Shown here: piece after piece, positions 1-9,407 of the stretch
How positions within the stretch are numbered: the stretch's first letter is position 1
Layout of the letters: every line of letters starts with the position of its first letter
Source: Chitinolyticbacter albus
GTDB taxonomy: Bacteria > Pseudomonadota > Gammaproteobacteria > Burkholderiales > Chitinibacteraceae
NCBI RefSeq assembly: GCF_024437655.1
Contig: NZ_JANBVF010000013.1
Location: 1-64,000, forward strand
Reading direction: 5' to 3'
Length of the DNA: 64,000 nt
Notes under the pieces: model-generated
What the model was told of the DNA's origin: nothing
What the model saw: the letters and a program-made list of their open reading frames with translations, nothing else
Database searches by the model: none
Position numbers and translations under genes: made by a program

Positions 1-2109
1 CTGGGGCGGCTGTGGGTGCGTGGGGTATCGGTGGATTGGGCGGGGTACTTCGAGGGTGAGGAACGGCGGCGGGTGCCATTGCCGACGTATCCGTTCCAGC
101 GGCAACGCTATTGGGTAGAGCTGCAGGCGAGCGAGGTGTCCGAGCGGGGCAGCTTGCAGCAACGGCTTAACAGCAAGCTGCCCAAGGTCGAGGACTGGTT
201 CGCCACTGTTTCGTGGAAGCGCCTGCCGCTGGTGACGCAGGCCGATGGGGCGGAGCGGGCGACCTGGCTGTTGCTGGTGGACGCCGATGGGCCCGGGCAG
301 GTGCTGGCAGAGCGCTTGCGAGCGCGTGGAGACCAGGTCTGGGAGGTGCGACATGGCAGCGGTTATGCGCGCGTGTCCGACACCCGTTTCGTCATCGACC
401 CGAGCAACGCCGGGGATTACCGCCAGCTGATGCAGGCCGTGCAGCTGCAACAGGCTGCCTCATACCAGATCGTGCATGCATGGTCGCTGGCTGTGCCGCT
501 GCAGGAAGGCATATCGGGCTTCGATGCCGCGCAAGCTGCCGGCTTCTACAGCGTGATGCATCTGGTGCAGGCGCTGGTGGCGCACAACGTGGTGGAGCCA
601 GTCCGGCTGGCGATCGTGGCCGACGGCTTGCATGACGTGACCGGCAGCGAACGCGGCAACCCGAACAAGGCCACCCTGATCGGGGCGTGCAAGGTGATTC
701 CGCAGGAATACATCAACATTCGCACCAAGACCATCGATCTGGCGCCGGATGCGACGGTGCCGTTCGATGAATTGCTTGCCGAGCTCGACGAGTTCGATGC
801 CGAAGGCACGGTGGCCTATCGCGGCCCGCACCGCTGGGTGCAGACCTATGAACCGATCCCGCTGCAACCCAGTGCCTATGGCGAGGGGTTGCTGCAACAG
901 GGCGGAACCTATGTGGTCACGGCGGGTTTTGTCGGTATCGGCCTGGCGCTGACCGAATTCATGGCATTGCGCCGGGGTTGCAAGCTGATCCTGATCGAGG
1001 ACGGCGAAGTGCCGCCGCGCGCGCAATGGGAGAGCTGGCTCGCGGCAAGGCCGGAGCCGGCACCGCACGAAAAGCTGGTGAAGCGGCTTCTGCTGAAGAC
1101 GCTGGAAATGGAAGCACAGGGCGCGCAACTGTTCGTGGTGGGGGCCGACCTGGCGGATCCGGTGGCCTTGCGCCATGCGCTGGCACAAGGCGAGGCGGCG
1201 CTGGGCGAAGTCCGCGGGGTGATCCATGCCATGGGGGCCTATGCCGCCAACCGGGTGGCGGCCGTGGCGCAGATGACGCCTGCGCTGTCCGAATACAATT
1301 TCCGCACGATCGCCCGGGGCATGTATGTGCTGGATGAAGTGCTGGCGCAGCGTCGCTTGGATTTCAAGCTGGCGCTGGGTTCGATCGGTTCGGTGCTGGG
1401 GGGCTTTGGCTACTTGTCGTACGGCGCCGCAAGCAGCTTCATGAGCGCCTACGCCTTCGCCACGCGCAATACGTTGCACCAGCCATGGATGGTCCAGGCC
1501 TGGGATGCCTGGGAAGTGGAATGGCAGGTGGAGGATGTGGACGAGCAGATGGCCAGCATGGTGGGCAGCGTGCTCGATCGCATCCTGCCGATCTCGCTGA
1601 CGCTCGAGGAAGGCATCGATTCCTTCCAGCGCCTGCTCGGCGCGCGTGGCGTGCAGTATGCGGCGGTATCGGCCTCCGATTTGCAGGCGCGCATTCTCAC
1701 CTGGGTCAAGGGATTGCCGGCCGCCGCGGAGCAGGCCGGCGCCCACGGCGAACGCCATGCCCGCCCGGCGCTCGATACGCCCTATGTGGCGCCGCGCGAC
1801 GAGGTCGAGGCGGTGCTGGTCTCCTTGTGGCAGGACGCGCTGGGACTGGAGCAGATCGGGGTCAAGGACAACTTCTACGACCTTGGCGGGACCTCGCTGC
1901 TGGTGGCGCAACTGATGGCGCGCATTCGCGAGCGGCTGAAGGTCGATCTGCCGATCACCATCATGTTCGAAAGCCCGCGCATCGAAAGCCTGGCCCGAGC
2001 CTATCTGGACGCAGGCTTGAAGACCGTCGCCGAGCCTGAGCGGCTGCTGGCCGAGCTCGGTGTGTCGGGCAATACCGATGTCGTGCTCGCGCAGGGAGTG
2101 GTGTCGTGA
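1..2109 (+). CDS. Type I polyketide synthase, C-terminal part of last module (AT tail, KR-like, ACP); 5' truncated
   Basis: The reading frame is open from base 1, so the gene begins upstream. The first 40 codons carry the segment that ends PKS acyltransferase domains (LPTYPFQRQRYW). A ketoreductase-like region follows (roughly codons 60-560), and then an acyl carrier protein with DLGGTSLL, whose Ser codon (1894-1896) would carry phosphopantetheine. No dehydratase or enoylreductase lies between AT and ACP, so the module is probably KS-AT-KR-ACP. The ketoreductase looks degenerate: the nucleotide-binding motif reads TAGFVGIG instead of TGGxGxxG, and the residue after the YGAA motif is Ser where Asn is usual. 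The stop overlaps the GTG start of the thioesterase gene by 4 bases. The domain calls are firm; inactivity of the KR is inference from alignment by eye. Confidence 0.95.
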   Translation: MGRLWVRGVSVDWAGYFEGEERRRVPLPTYPFQRQRYWVELQASEVSERGSLQQRLNSKLPKVEDWFATVSWKRLPLVTQADGAERATWLLLVDADGPGQVLAERLRARGDQVWEVRHGSGYARVSDTRFVIDPSNAGDYRQLMQAVQLQQAASYQIVHAWSLAVPLQEGISGFDAAQAAGFYSVMHLVQALVAHNVVEPVRLAIVADGLHDVTGSERGNPNKATLIGACKVIPQEYINIRTKTIDLAPDATVPFDELLAELDEFDAEGTVAYRGPHRWVQTYEPIPLQPSAYGEGLLQQGGTYVVTAGFVGIGLALTEFMALRRGCKLILIEDGEVPPRAQWESWLAARPEPAPHEKLVKRLLLKTLEMEAQGAQLFVVGADLADPVALRHALAQGEAALGEVRGVIHAMGAYAANRVAAVAQMTPALSEYNFRTIARGMYVLDEVLAQRRLDFKLALGSIGSVLGGFGYLSYGAASSFMSAYAFATRNTLHQPWMVQAWDAWEVEWQVEDVDEQMASMVGSVLDRILPISLTLEEGIDSFQRLLGARGVQYAAVSASDLQARILTWVKGLPAAAEQAGAHGERHARPALDTPYVAPRDEVEAVLVSLWQDALGLEQIGVKDNFYDLGGTSLLVAQLMARIRERLKVDLPITIMFESPRIESLARAYLDAGLKTVAEPERLLAELGVSGNTDVVLAQGVVS

Positions 2110-3038
2110 GCGTCGATACCGGCTTGCTCGACCGGATGACCGATGCCGAGCGTGCGCGCCTGGCGAGCCGGCTGCTGGCGGAAACCGCGGGCAGTCAGCC
2201 CGAGCCCCCGCAACTGGTGCGGCTGGCGCATGGCACGGCATCGCCCTGGTTCTGCATCCACCCGGTCAGCGGCGACGTGACCAGCTACGCGGCGCTATGC
2301 CTGGCCATCGACTGGTCCCGCGGCATGCTCGCGGTCCAGGCGCAAGGACTGGACGGCAGGGCCGCCCCGCGCGATTCCCTTGCCGACATGGCCGAACACT
2401 ATGCGTTGCAGATTGCTGCTGCGCAGCCCGAAGGCAGATTGCTGCTGGGGGGCTGGTCCATGGGCGGACTGGTGGCCTACGAGACGGCGCTGGCGCTCGC
2501 ACGGTTGGGGCGCGTGGTCGATGGCCTGGTGCTGATCGACAGCGCGCTGCCTGGCGCGGCGCGCGATTTCACGATGACCTCGCGGGAATTGCTGGCGCTG
2601 TTCGTGCGCGATCTCTGGGGGCGTCATGGCCTCGATGGGGAAAGCGTGCTGGCCGATCTCACGGTCGATGCTCAGCCCGATGCACTGGCCGCGCTGTGCA
2701 CGCGGGCGCGGCAGCACGGCGTGATCCATGGCGCCGCCGAGGAGCGCCAGCTGCGTTATCTGTACGCGGCGTGCCTGGCGCATTACCGGGCGATGGCCAC
2801 GCACGAAGCAACAGGCAGCTACCCCGGCGCCGTGCTGCTGCTCCAGGCCGCAGAGCCAGGGGCTGACCGCAATGCTGCCGCACTGGCGCGATGGACGGCG
2901 TTCTGCACCGGCCCCATCACCGTTCACCAGCTGCCCGGCGATCACCATTCGCTGCTCCGGCAGCCACACGTCCGATTGCTGGGCGAGCGGCTGGCCGATT
3001 GGGATCGGCAGCGGAATCGACATTCTTCTTCCACGTAA
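2106..3038 (+). CDS. Stand-alone alpha/beta-hydrolase thioesterase (PKS/NRPS chain release)
   Basis: 310 residues with the thioesterase alpha/beta-hydrolase pattern: nucleophile elbow GWSMGG (Ser about residue 118), a strand ending in Asp in AAEPGAD, and a C-terminal GDHHS providing the His. The first 30 residues form a helical lead (LLDRMTDAERARLASRLL) such as precedes integrated PKS/NRPS thioesterases. It starts with GTG overlapping the PKS stop, so the two are translationally coupled. It would hydrolyse or cyclise the chain from the last carrier protein. It resembles type I release thioesterases, whereas the later thioesterase at 8571 has the shorter type II layout. Confidence 0.88.
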   Translation: MSVDTGLLDRMTDAERARLASRLLAETAGSQPEPPQLVRLAHGTASPWFCIHPVSGDVTSYAALCLAIDWSRGMLAVQAQGLDGRAAPRDSLADMAEHYALQIAAAQPEGRLLLGGWSMGGLVAYETALALARLGRVVDGLVLIDSALPGAARDFTMTSRELLALFVRDLWGRHGLDGESVLADLTVDAQPDALAALCTRARQHGVIHGAAEERQLRYLYAACLAHYRAMATHEATGSYPGAVLLLQAAEPGADRNAAALARWTAFCTGPITVHQLPGDHHSLLRQPHVRLLGERLADWDRQRNRHSSST

Positions 3039-3062
3039 TTCCGCCTTTAAAGGACATACGCA

Positions 3063-5438
3063 ATGCATCGCTTTGCCCAATTCGTTGTCAGGCACCCCTG
3101 GTGGGTCCTCCTGGCCGTGTTGCTGGTCACCGTGGCCATGCTGGCCGGTGCCTCCAAGCTCACCATGCGCACCGATTTCGATTCGGAGCTCCCGGCCTCG
3201 GACCCGATCGTCCAGACCGATAACCGTTTCAAGGCGGTCTTCGGCGACAAGGACGTGATCATGCTCGCGGTCGAATCCCGCGACGTGTTCAGCGCGTCCA
3301 CGCTCAACAAGATTGCTCGCCTCTCCGAAGACCTCAAGCAGGTCGACGGGGTGCTGGAGGACGAAGTCACCAGCCTTGCGACCGTCAACAGCATCAAGGG
3401 CAATGCCGAAGGCGTCGACGTTGGCCGCTTTATGCGCAAGGTGCCGACCGATGCCGCCGGCCTTGCGGCATTGCGCCGGGCCGCGCATGCGGATATCAAC
3501 ATCCACGGCAAGTTGGTGGCGAAAGACGATACGCTGACGCTGGTCTCGGCCAACCTGGCCAAGGGATACGATCAGGCCAAGGCCTATGCCCAGGTCCAGG
3601 CGCTGATCAAGCAATACAGCGGTCCGGAAAAGATCTACGCGGCAGGTGATCCAATCGCGACCCAGGAGGCGAGCCTCGGGATCCAGGGAGACCTCGGCAA
3701 GCTGATGCCGCTCGCGCTGCTGCTGGTGGTGGTCAGCTTCATCATCACCTTCCGCTCGGTGCGCGGGGTGGTCGTTCCGCTGGGGCTGACCGTGCTTTCC
3801 ATCATCTGGACGCTCGGTTTCATGGGGTTCGCCGGCCTGCCGATGACCATGGTGTCCTCGACCCTGCCCATCATCATGATCGTGACGGCAAGCTCGTACG
3901 GTATCCATGTCGTGCATCGCTATTACGAGGCCCTGGTGGAAACCAAGGACCAGAAACGGGCGATCGAGCTGGCCATCGGCAGCGTCGGTGGGCTGGTCAT
4001 CATCACCGGGATCACCTCGGCGCTGGGCTCGATCGGCCTGATCGCCTTCAAGGTGGTGTCGATCCGCGAATTCGGCGTGATCACCTCGGTGGCGGTGCTG
4101 TTGTCCACGGCGATCTCGCTGACCTTCGTGCCGGCGACGCTGGCGCTGTTCCGCGCACCGAAACGCCTGCTGAGCATGGAACCCAAGCTGAGCGTGCTGG
4201 ATCGCGCGATTGCAGCCATGGTCGGTTTCTCCTTCCATCACCGCATCGCGGTGCTGGTGCTGACTGCGGTGCTGATGGGCGTAGCCGCGGTGGGGGTCAC
4301 CCAGATCAAGGTCGGTAACGACTTCATCAATACTTTCCCGGCAGGCCACCCCTTGCGCGTGGCGTTCGAGAAAATGAACGACAAGCTCGGCGGCGCGCGC
4401 TACATCAATGTGCTGGCCGACAGCGGCAAGGCCGAAGGCGTGACCGATCCCCAGTTCATGAGCGCGCTGTACGGCTTTCAGCAGGAAGCGGCCAAGGATT
4501 CGCGCGTTGGCTACTCGGTCTCCGCGGCCGATATCGTGGCCCAGATGAACAAGGTGATGAACGAGGATGATCCCAAGGCGCTGCGCGTGCCGGACGATCG
4601 CGACCTGATTTCGCAATTCATCCTGCTGTACTCGATGTCGGGCGATCCTGGCGACTTTGCCGACCGGCTCGACTACGACCAGCAACGCGCCAAGATCCAG
4701 GTGCTGCTGAAAACCTCCGATCAGGAGGACCACAAGGCGATCTACCACGCGCTCAAGGCGGACCTGGAAAGCCGGCTCGGCCCCAACCAGAAGGCCGAAT
4801 TCGGCGGCGAGGTGATGTTCTGGAGCGCCGTGGTCGATTACATCGTCGAAGGCAAGATCGACAACATCCTCTGGACATTGCCGCTGGTGATGCTGGCGAG
4901 CCTCGTGGTGTTCCGTTCGGTGCTGGGTGGCATCATCAGCGTGGTCCCGATCGCGATCTCCACGCTGCTGACCTTCGGCGTGATGGGCTTCACCGGCATT
5001 CGCCTGGAAATGGGCACGGCCATCATCACCAGCATCTCCGTGGGCATCGGGGTGGACTTCGCCATCCATTTCATCGGCCAGGTACGGCAGCTGCGCGGCC
5101 GTAGCGCAAACCTGGGCGAAGCCACGACACAGGCGGGTCTGTCCTCCGGCAAGGCCATCCTGTTCCACGTGGCCTGCAATGTGCTCGCGTTCTCCGCGTT
5201 CATGTTCTCCGGCTTCGTTCCCATCCAGTACTTCGGCTGGCTGGTTTCGCTGACCCTGGTCACGACCTACTTCGCCACTGTCATCGTGCTGCCGGCCCTG
5301 CTGTCGCTGTTGCGTCCCGGTTTCGTCGATACGGGCCTGGCCCCGCAACGGCCTGGCCCCGCCACCGCGCCGGCGGCGGATCCCGATTTCATCGATACGC
5401 CGACGCTACCGCTGTGCCCGATCCCTGCCTCGAACTGA
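3063..5438 (+). CDS. RND superfamily (MMPL-type) exporter
   Basis: 791 residues with the internally duplicated RND plan. There is one transmembrane helix at the N-terminus, a periplasmic loop, a five-helix bundle (about residues 215-400), a seventh helix near 400, a second loop, and a second helix bundle (about 600-770). The short periplasmic loops match the MMPL/hydrophobe exporter branch rather than AcrB-type pumps. It begins 24 bases after the thioesterase with an RBS (aaagga). It sits directly before a LolA-fold protein, a beta-propeller and an outer-membrane barrel, so it probably drives export of the cluster's lipophilic product out of the inner membrane. The substrate is not known from sequence. 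Confidence 0.88.
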   Translation: MHRFAQFVVRHPWWVLLAVLLVTVAMLAGASKLTMRTDFDSELPASDPIVQTDNRFKAVFGDKDVIMLAVESRDVFSASTLNKIARLSEDLKQVDGVLEDEVTSLATVNSIKGNAEGVDVGRFMRKVPTDAAGLAALRRAAHADINIHGKLVAKDDTLTLVSANLAKGYDQAKAYAQVQALIKQYSGPEKIYAAGDPIATQEASLGIQGDLGKLMPLALLLVVVSFIITFRSVRGVVVPLGLTVLSIIWTLGFMGFAGLPMTMVSSTLPIIMIVTASSYGIHVVHRYYEALVETKDQKRAIELAIGSVGGLVIITGITSALGSIGLIAFKVVSIREFGVITSVAVLLSTAISLTFVPATLALFRAPKRLLSMEPKLSVLDRAIAAMVGFSFHHRIAVLVLTAVLMGVAAVGVTQIKVGNDFINTFPAGHPLRVAFEKMNDKLGGARYINVLADSGKAEGVTDPQFMSALYGFQQEAAKDSRVGYSVSAADIVAQMNKVMNEDDPKALRVPDDRDLISQFILLYSMSGDPGDFADRLDYDQQRAKIQVLLKTSDQEDHKAIYHALKADLESRLGPNQKAEFGGEVMFWSAVVDYIVEGKIDNILWTLPLVMLASLVVFRSVLGGIISVVPIAISTLLTFGVMGFTGIRLEMGTAIITSISVGIGVDFAIHFIGQVRQLRGRSANLGEATTQAGLSSGKAILFHVACNVLAFSAFMFSGFVPIQYFGWLVSLTLVTTYFATVIVLPALLSLLRPGFVDTGLAPQRPGPATAPAADPDFIDTPTLPLCPIPASN

Positions 5439-5467
5439 ATATCCGACCCCCATCAGGAGAATCCATC

Positions 5468-6253
5468 ATGACCAAATTGACCACGATCTGCGCCGTACTG
5501 GCGTTCCACCTAGCGGCCCCCGCCGCCATGGCAGCGACCGCCCAGGAAATCATGTCGCTGTACGACAAGCAGTCGCGCGCCGACGCCGAGCAGGTCAAGC
5601 TGACCATGCGATTGGTCAATCCGCAGGGTAAGGTGCGGCAGCGCACCATCAATTACCAGACCAAGACCAACGAGCAGGGCAAGCAGAATTCGCTGCTGCG
5701 CTTCGTGGAGCCCGCCGATGTGCGCGGCACGGCGCTGCTGACACTGGAGCATGCCCAGGACGACGACGATCGCTGGTTGTATCTGCCGGCCATGCGCAAG
5801 GTGCGGCGCATAGCCGCCACCGAGGATAACGAGAACTTCATGGGTTCCGACTTCGCCTACGAGGACATCGACTTCGAGGAGCTCGCGAACAACAGCTACA
5901 CCTTGCTGAAGTCGGAAATGGTGGCAGGGACGGATACCTGGGTGATCCAGGCGACGCCGACACCACAGTCGCGTGACAAGTCCGGCTACAGCAAGCGCGT
6001 GCTGTGGATCCGCAAGGACAACTATGCCGTGGTGCAGGTCGATTACTACGACAAGAAGGACGAGCTCTTCAAGAAGCGCCAGGCCACCGGCCTTGCCGAG
6101 GTCGACCAGTCCGGCAAGTGGCGACCGAAGCGCCAGGAGATGCTCAATACCAAGACGGGCCACAAGACCGAGATCGTGTACGAGGACTACCGTATCGGCG
6201 GCCAGATCTCGGACGACGTGTTCTCGCAGCGCACGCTGGCCGACAACCGTTAA
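5468..6253 (+). CDS. Outer membrane lipoprotein-sorting (LolA-fold) periplasmic protein
   Basis: 261 residues. The start at 5468 follows a good RBS (aggaga) and gives a cleavable signal peptide ending AAPAAMA. The mature part carries features of the COG2834 'outer membrane lipoprotein-sorting protein' family: RFVEPADVRGTALL, DDRWLYLPAMRKVRRI, and FMGSDFAYEDI. These proteins have an open LolA-like beta half-barrel that can carry an acyl chain, and their genes often follow RND/MMPL exporters, as here. It is likely a periplasmic carrier working between the exporter and the outer membrane. An in-frame upstream start at 5414 would overlap the exporter gene and lose the signal peptide. Confidence 0.87.
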   Translation: MTKLTTICAVLAFHLAAPAAMAATAQEIMSLYDKQSRADAEQVKLTMRLVNPQGKVRQRTINYQTKTNEQGKQNSLLRFVEPADVRGTALLTLEHAQDDDDRWLYLPAMRKVRRIAATEDNENFMGSDFAYEDIDFEELANNSYTLLKSEMVAGTDTWVIQATPTPQSRDKSGYSKRVLWIRKDNYAVVQVDYYDKKDELFKKRQATGLAEVDQSGKWRPKRQEMLNTKTGHKTEIVYEDYRIGGQISDDVFSQRTLADNR

Positions 6254-6256
6254 GCG

Positions 6257-7246
6257 ATGAGGCGTCGGCCGATGTTCGTGACTTTGGCGCTGCTGTTGTC
6301 GCTCGGCGCAATGGGTGCCTATTTGTACTCCGTGCGTGGCATGGGCGTAGCGAGGGCCGCGCCGGTGGCGGGCGCGGCTGGCCGCTGGCAGCAACTGCGC
6401 GCCATGCCTTCCCACCGCAGCGAACTCGCGGTGGCCGCACTCAACGGCGAGGTATTCGTCGTGGGGGGCGCCACCGATTTCCTGCAGACCTCCGCCCGGG
6501 TCGAGGCCTATCGGCCGGCGCACGATGCGTGGGTGCGCTATCCGGATTTACCGGCACCCCGGCACCACCCGGTGGCCGTGGCTGTCGGCGGCAAGCTGTA
6601 TGTGCTTGGCGGATTCCATGGTGTGTCGTTCACCGTGCAGCAGGACGTGTTCGAGTTCGATCCAGCCACGCGCCGCTGGCAAGCGTTGCCGCGAATGCCA
6701 ACGCCGCGAGGGGCCGCCTCCGCGGTCGCTTACCAGGGCCGGATCTGGGTCGTCGGCGGGGTAGGGCCGCACGGAGTGACCGATGCCTTCGAGGTGTTCG
6801 ATCCTGCCACGCGTAGTTGGAGCCGTCGCAGCGCGCCGCAGGCCCGGCGCCAGCATGGCGCGATGGTGGAGATCGACGGGCGCTTCTACCTGGCGGGGGG
6901 GCGGGTCTCCGGCTTTGCCTCCAACAGCGATCTGCTGGAAATCTACGATCCGGCCACCGACCGCTGGCGGTATGGAGCTCCGATGCCCATGCCGCGAGGC
7001 GGCATTGCCGGAGCCGTGCTGGGCGGGCGCTTCGTGATCGTCGGGGGCGAGGGGCAGGACGGTACGTTCAGTCAGGTCGATGCCTACGACCCTGCGACGG
7101 ACAGCTGGCAACGGCTGGCGCCGATGCCCACGCCGCGTCACGGCATTGGCGCTGCCGCAATCGGCAAGGCCATGTACGTGCCGGGCGGTGGCCGCAGGGC
7201 CGGCTATTCGATCTCCGACCGCAATGAAGTCTTGATTCTGGAGTAG
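6257..7246 (+). CDS. Kelch-repeat beta-propeller protein, membrane-anchored or secreted
   Basis: 329 residues, starting three bases after the previous stop. An N-terminal hydrophobic segment (about residues 7-25) without a clear cleavage site suggests an inner-membrane anchor or signal peptide. The rest consists of about six kelch repeats, each with paired Gly and spaced Tyr/Trp residues, for example YVLGGFHGVSF, VFEFDPATRRW and EVFDPATRSW, which would build one beta-propeller in the periplasm. Propellers of this kind are binding platforms and no enzyme motif is seen. The position between LolA-like and beta-barrel genes suggests an adaptor in the same export route. Confidence 0.87.
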   Translation: MRRRPMFVTLALLLSLGAMGAYLYSVRGMGVARAAPVAGAAGRWQQLRAMPSHRSELAVAALNGEVFVVGGATDFLQTSARVEAYRPAHDAWVRYPDLPAPRHHPVAVAVGGKLYVLGGFHGVSFTVQQDVFEFDPATRRWQALPRMPTPRGAASAVAYQGRIWVVGGVGPHGVTDAFEVFDPATRSWSRRSAPQARRQHGAMVEIDGRFYLAGGRVSGFASNSDLLEIYDPATDRWRYGAPMPMPRGGIAGAVLGGRFVIVGGEGQDGTFSQVDAYDPATDSWQRLAPMPTPRHGIGAAAIGKAMYVPGGGRRAGYSISDRNEVLILE

Positions 7247-7250
7247 GGCT

Positions 7251-8558
7251 GTGAGGCAGAAGTATGGAAGGGCAGGTGCCGCAGGCCTGGCCCAAGGGAT
7301 GTGCTGCGCGTTGATCCTGCTGGTGCCCGGTAGTGGCTGGGCGATCGAGGCGCCGCAGATCAGCGGTGAACTCGGTGTCGACTGGATCCAGTATTTGCAT
7401 GACGCACCTGCCGGCACGATCGACGGACACCAGGAACTGAATGCCGAGCTCGAGGCCAAGGGTAGCTTGCCGGGCTTCAACTATCTGCTCAGCGCCGATG
7501 GCCGGGTGGATGCGCTCGATGCGGACCGCAACCGGGCGCGCATCAAGGAAGCGTATGCCGACATCGACCTGGGCTCGTCGTTCAACTTTCGACTGGGCAA
7601 ACAGTTGGTGGTGTGGGGGCGTGCCGATGTGTTCAACCCCACTGACAACATCAATCCCATCGATCTGAGCGATCAGCTCGATACCGAGCGCATCCCGGTG
7701 ATCATGGCTATCGCAAATTATTACTGGGGCGACAACCGGCTGCAGGCCGTCGTGGTGCCACGCTTCACGGCGAACATCCTGCCGGACCGGCATTCGCGCT
7801 GGCGGCCTTCGTTGCCCGCGCAAGTGGAGTACCAAGGGCAAATCCACCCGATCTATTACCAGATCACCGGATCGGACCGGCCCGACGACGACCAGATCGC
7901 CACCGTTGCACTCAAGTTCGAAACCTCGCGTTCCGGATGGGATTGGTCGCTCAGCTACCTCTATGGGTATTCGTCGGCACCGGCGATACGCGAGACCCAT
8001 ATGACGCTTGATCCACAAAGTGGTGGCGTGGTGCTGGGCGTGGAGCAGCTCTATTACCGGCAATCGGTCATTGGCTTCGATTTTTCCACCACGGCCGGCG
8101 CATTCGGCCTGCGCGGCGAGGCGGCACTGTTCCTGCCCGAGCACGGAATCAAGGATGCGATCGGCCTCGATCGTAACTATGCGCAGTTCGCCTTCGGCGT
8201 GGATCGTACCCATAGCAACGTGGTCGGGGAAAACGATCTCTACTGGATCGTCGAGGCGTTCGGCAATAGTGCGCGGCCCCATGGCCGGGTCGTTCCCGGC
8301 TACATGGTGTTCCCCTACAGCTATGGCGTGGCCGGCAAGCTGGAATACCGCGTGGGCTACGAACATACGCTGGGGTTGGAGGCGCTCATCGACGTGGAGC
8401 ACGGCGGTTACCTGCTGCGCCCCAAGTACACCTACGACATCAACGATGCGCTGCGGCTGGAGATGTGGGCGGAGCTATTGGGGGGGCGGCGCGAGAGCTT
8501 CCCCGGTGCCTACAGCGACAACGACCGGCTGCAGCTCAAGCTGACGTATTCATTCTGA
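7251..8558 (+). CDS. Outer-membrane beta-barrel protein, DUF1302-like
   Basis: 435 residues from a GTG start four bases after the kelch gene. A signal peptide ends near GSGWA. The mature sequence alternates polar and hydrophobic residues and ends in Phe (KLTYSF), typical of barrels inserted by the BAM complex. A segment RLGKQLVVWGRADVFNPTDN followed by INPIDLSD resembles the 'WG...INPVDLS' signature of DUF1302 proteins, which are encoded with LolA-like DUF1329 proteins, a propeller and an MMPL exporter in other Proteobacteria. It is shorter than most DUF1302 proteins (about 600), so the family name is tentative. Proposed role: outer-membrane exit for the polyketide. Confidence 0.78.
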   Translation: MRQKYGRAGAAGLAQGMCCALILLVPGSGWAIEAPQISGELGVDWIQYLHDAPAGTIDGHQELNAELEAKGSLPGFNYLLSADGRVDALDADRNRARIKEAYADIDLGSSFNFRLGKQLVVWGRADVFNPTDNINPIDLSDQLDTERIPVIMAIANYYWGDNRLQAVVVPRFTANILPDRHSRWRPSLPAQVEYQGQIHPIYYQITGSDRPDDDQIATVALKFETSRSGWDWSLSYLYGYSSAPAIRETHMTLDPQSGGVVLGVEQLYYRQSVIGFDFSTTAGAFGLRGEAALFLPEHGIKDAIGLDRNYAQFAFGVDRTHSNVVGENDLYWIVEAFGNSARPHGRVVPGYMVFPYSYGVAGKLEYRVGYEHTLGLEALIDVEHGGYLLRPKYTYDINDALRLEMWAELLGGRRESFPGAYSDNDRLQLKLTYSF

Positions 8559-8570
8559 GCAGGAGCTGAG

Positions 8571-9362
8571 ATGCAACCGCTGATTTTGCCCTCGCAGGAA
8601 GGCTCCCTGGGTTTGTCCCGGCCGCTTCGTCTGGTCTGTATTCCGTACGCCGGCGGTGGCACCGCGGCGTTTGGCGGCTGGCAGCAAGCGCTGGCGGCGG
8701 CCGCCATTGCCGTGCAGGCCATCTGCCTGCCGGGGCGCGAACGCCGCTACAACGAACCCGCGCTGGATTCCATCCCGCGAATGGCGAGCTTCGTGCGCGG
8801 GCAATTGCCGGTAGACGGTGCGGAACCCATCGTGTTGTTCGGCCACAGCATGGGCGCGCTCATCGGTTATGAGTGCGCCCGCATGCTGGCTGCGCGAGGC
8901 CGGCCGCCGGCCGCGCTGATCGTCGCCGCCTGCCTGCCACCGCAGCGCTTCAACTGCAACGGCATATCTGCCATACGCAGCGATGCGGCCTTCCTGCAGG
9001 CGGTGGCCGAATACGGTGGCCTACCGACTGCGCTGCTGAACAACCAGGAGTTCCTGGAGTTCGTCACGCCCGTGCTGCGCGCCGACTTCGGCGCATGCGA
9101 TCGCTATGCCCTTGCCGATCTCTCCGGGCTGGATGTGCCGTTGCTGGCGCTGGCGGGTGAGGACGATATGCGGGCCAGTCCTGGCGACATGGCGGGTTGG
9201 CGTGATGTCGCCGCGGGTGCGTTTTCGCTGAGGACCTTCGCCGGCGGGCATTTTTTTGTGCAGCAGGGCAAGGACGAGGTGCTTGCCGCAATCGAGCAGT
9301 ACCTGAAGGGGGCCAGTTGTTCAGGCCCCACAGCCGTGGAGGCCGAGGCGTTGGCGGGCTGA
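8571..9362 (+). CDS. Type II thioesterase (GrsT/RifR-like editing thioesterase)
   Basis: 263 residues with the type II thioesterase layout: N-terminal CIPYAGGG, then PGRERR, nucleophile GHSMGA (Ser about residue 93), Asp region LAGEDDMRASPGDMAGW, and His in FAGGHFF. These enzymes remove aberrant acyl groups from stalled carrier proteins. A strong RBS (ggag) sits just ahead of the ATG, 12 bases after the barrel gene. Having both a release thioesterase (2106-3038) and this editing enzyme is normal for modular PKS or hybrid NRPS clusters and marks the envelope genes between them as part of the cluster. Confidence 0.92.
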   Translation: MQPLILPSQEGSLGLSRPLRLVCIPYAGGGTAAFGGWQQALAAAAIAVQAICLPGRERRYNEPALDSIPRMASFVRGQLPVDGAEPIVLFGHSMGALIGYECARMLAARGRPPAALIVAACLPPQRFNCNGISAIRSDAAFLQAVAEYGGLPTALLNNQEFLEFVTPVLRADFGACDRYALADLSGLDVPLLALAGEDDMRASPGDMAGWRDVAAGAFSLRTFAGGHFFVQQGKDEVLAAIEQYLKGASCSGPTAVEAEALAG

Positions 9363-9407
9363 GCCACACCGGTTTCCTGATTCGATCCACTCTTGGGAAG
9401 ATCACAT

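Noticed and set aside
2295-5348. 1017-codon minus-strand frame opposite the thioesterase and RND exporter
   Set aside because: Shadow of the exporter gene; composition is low-complexity His/Gln/Asp/Arg and no motif is present.
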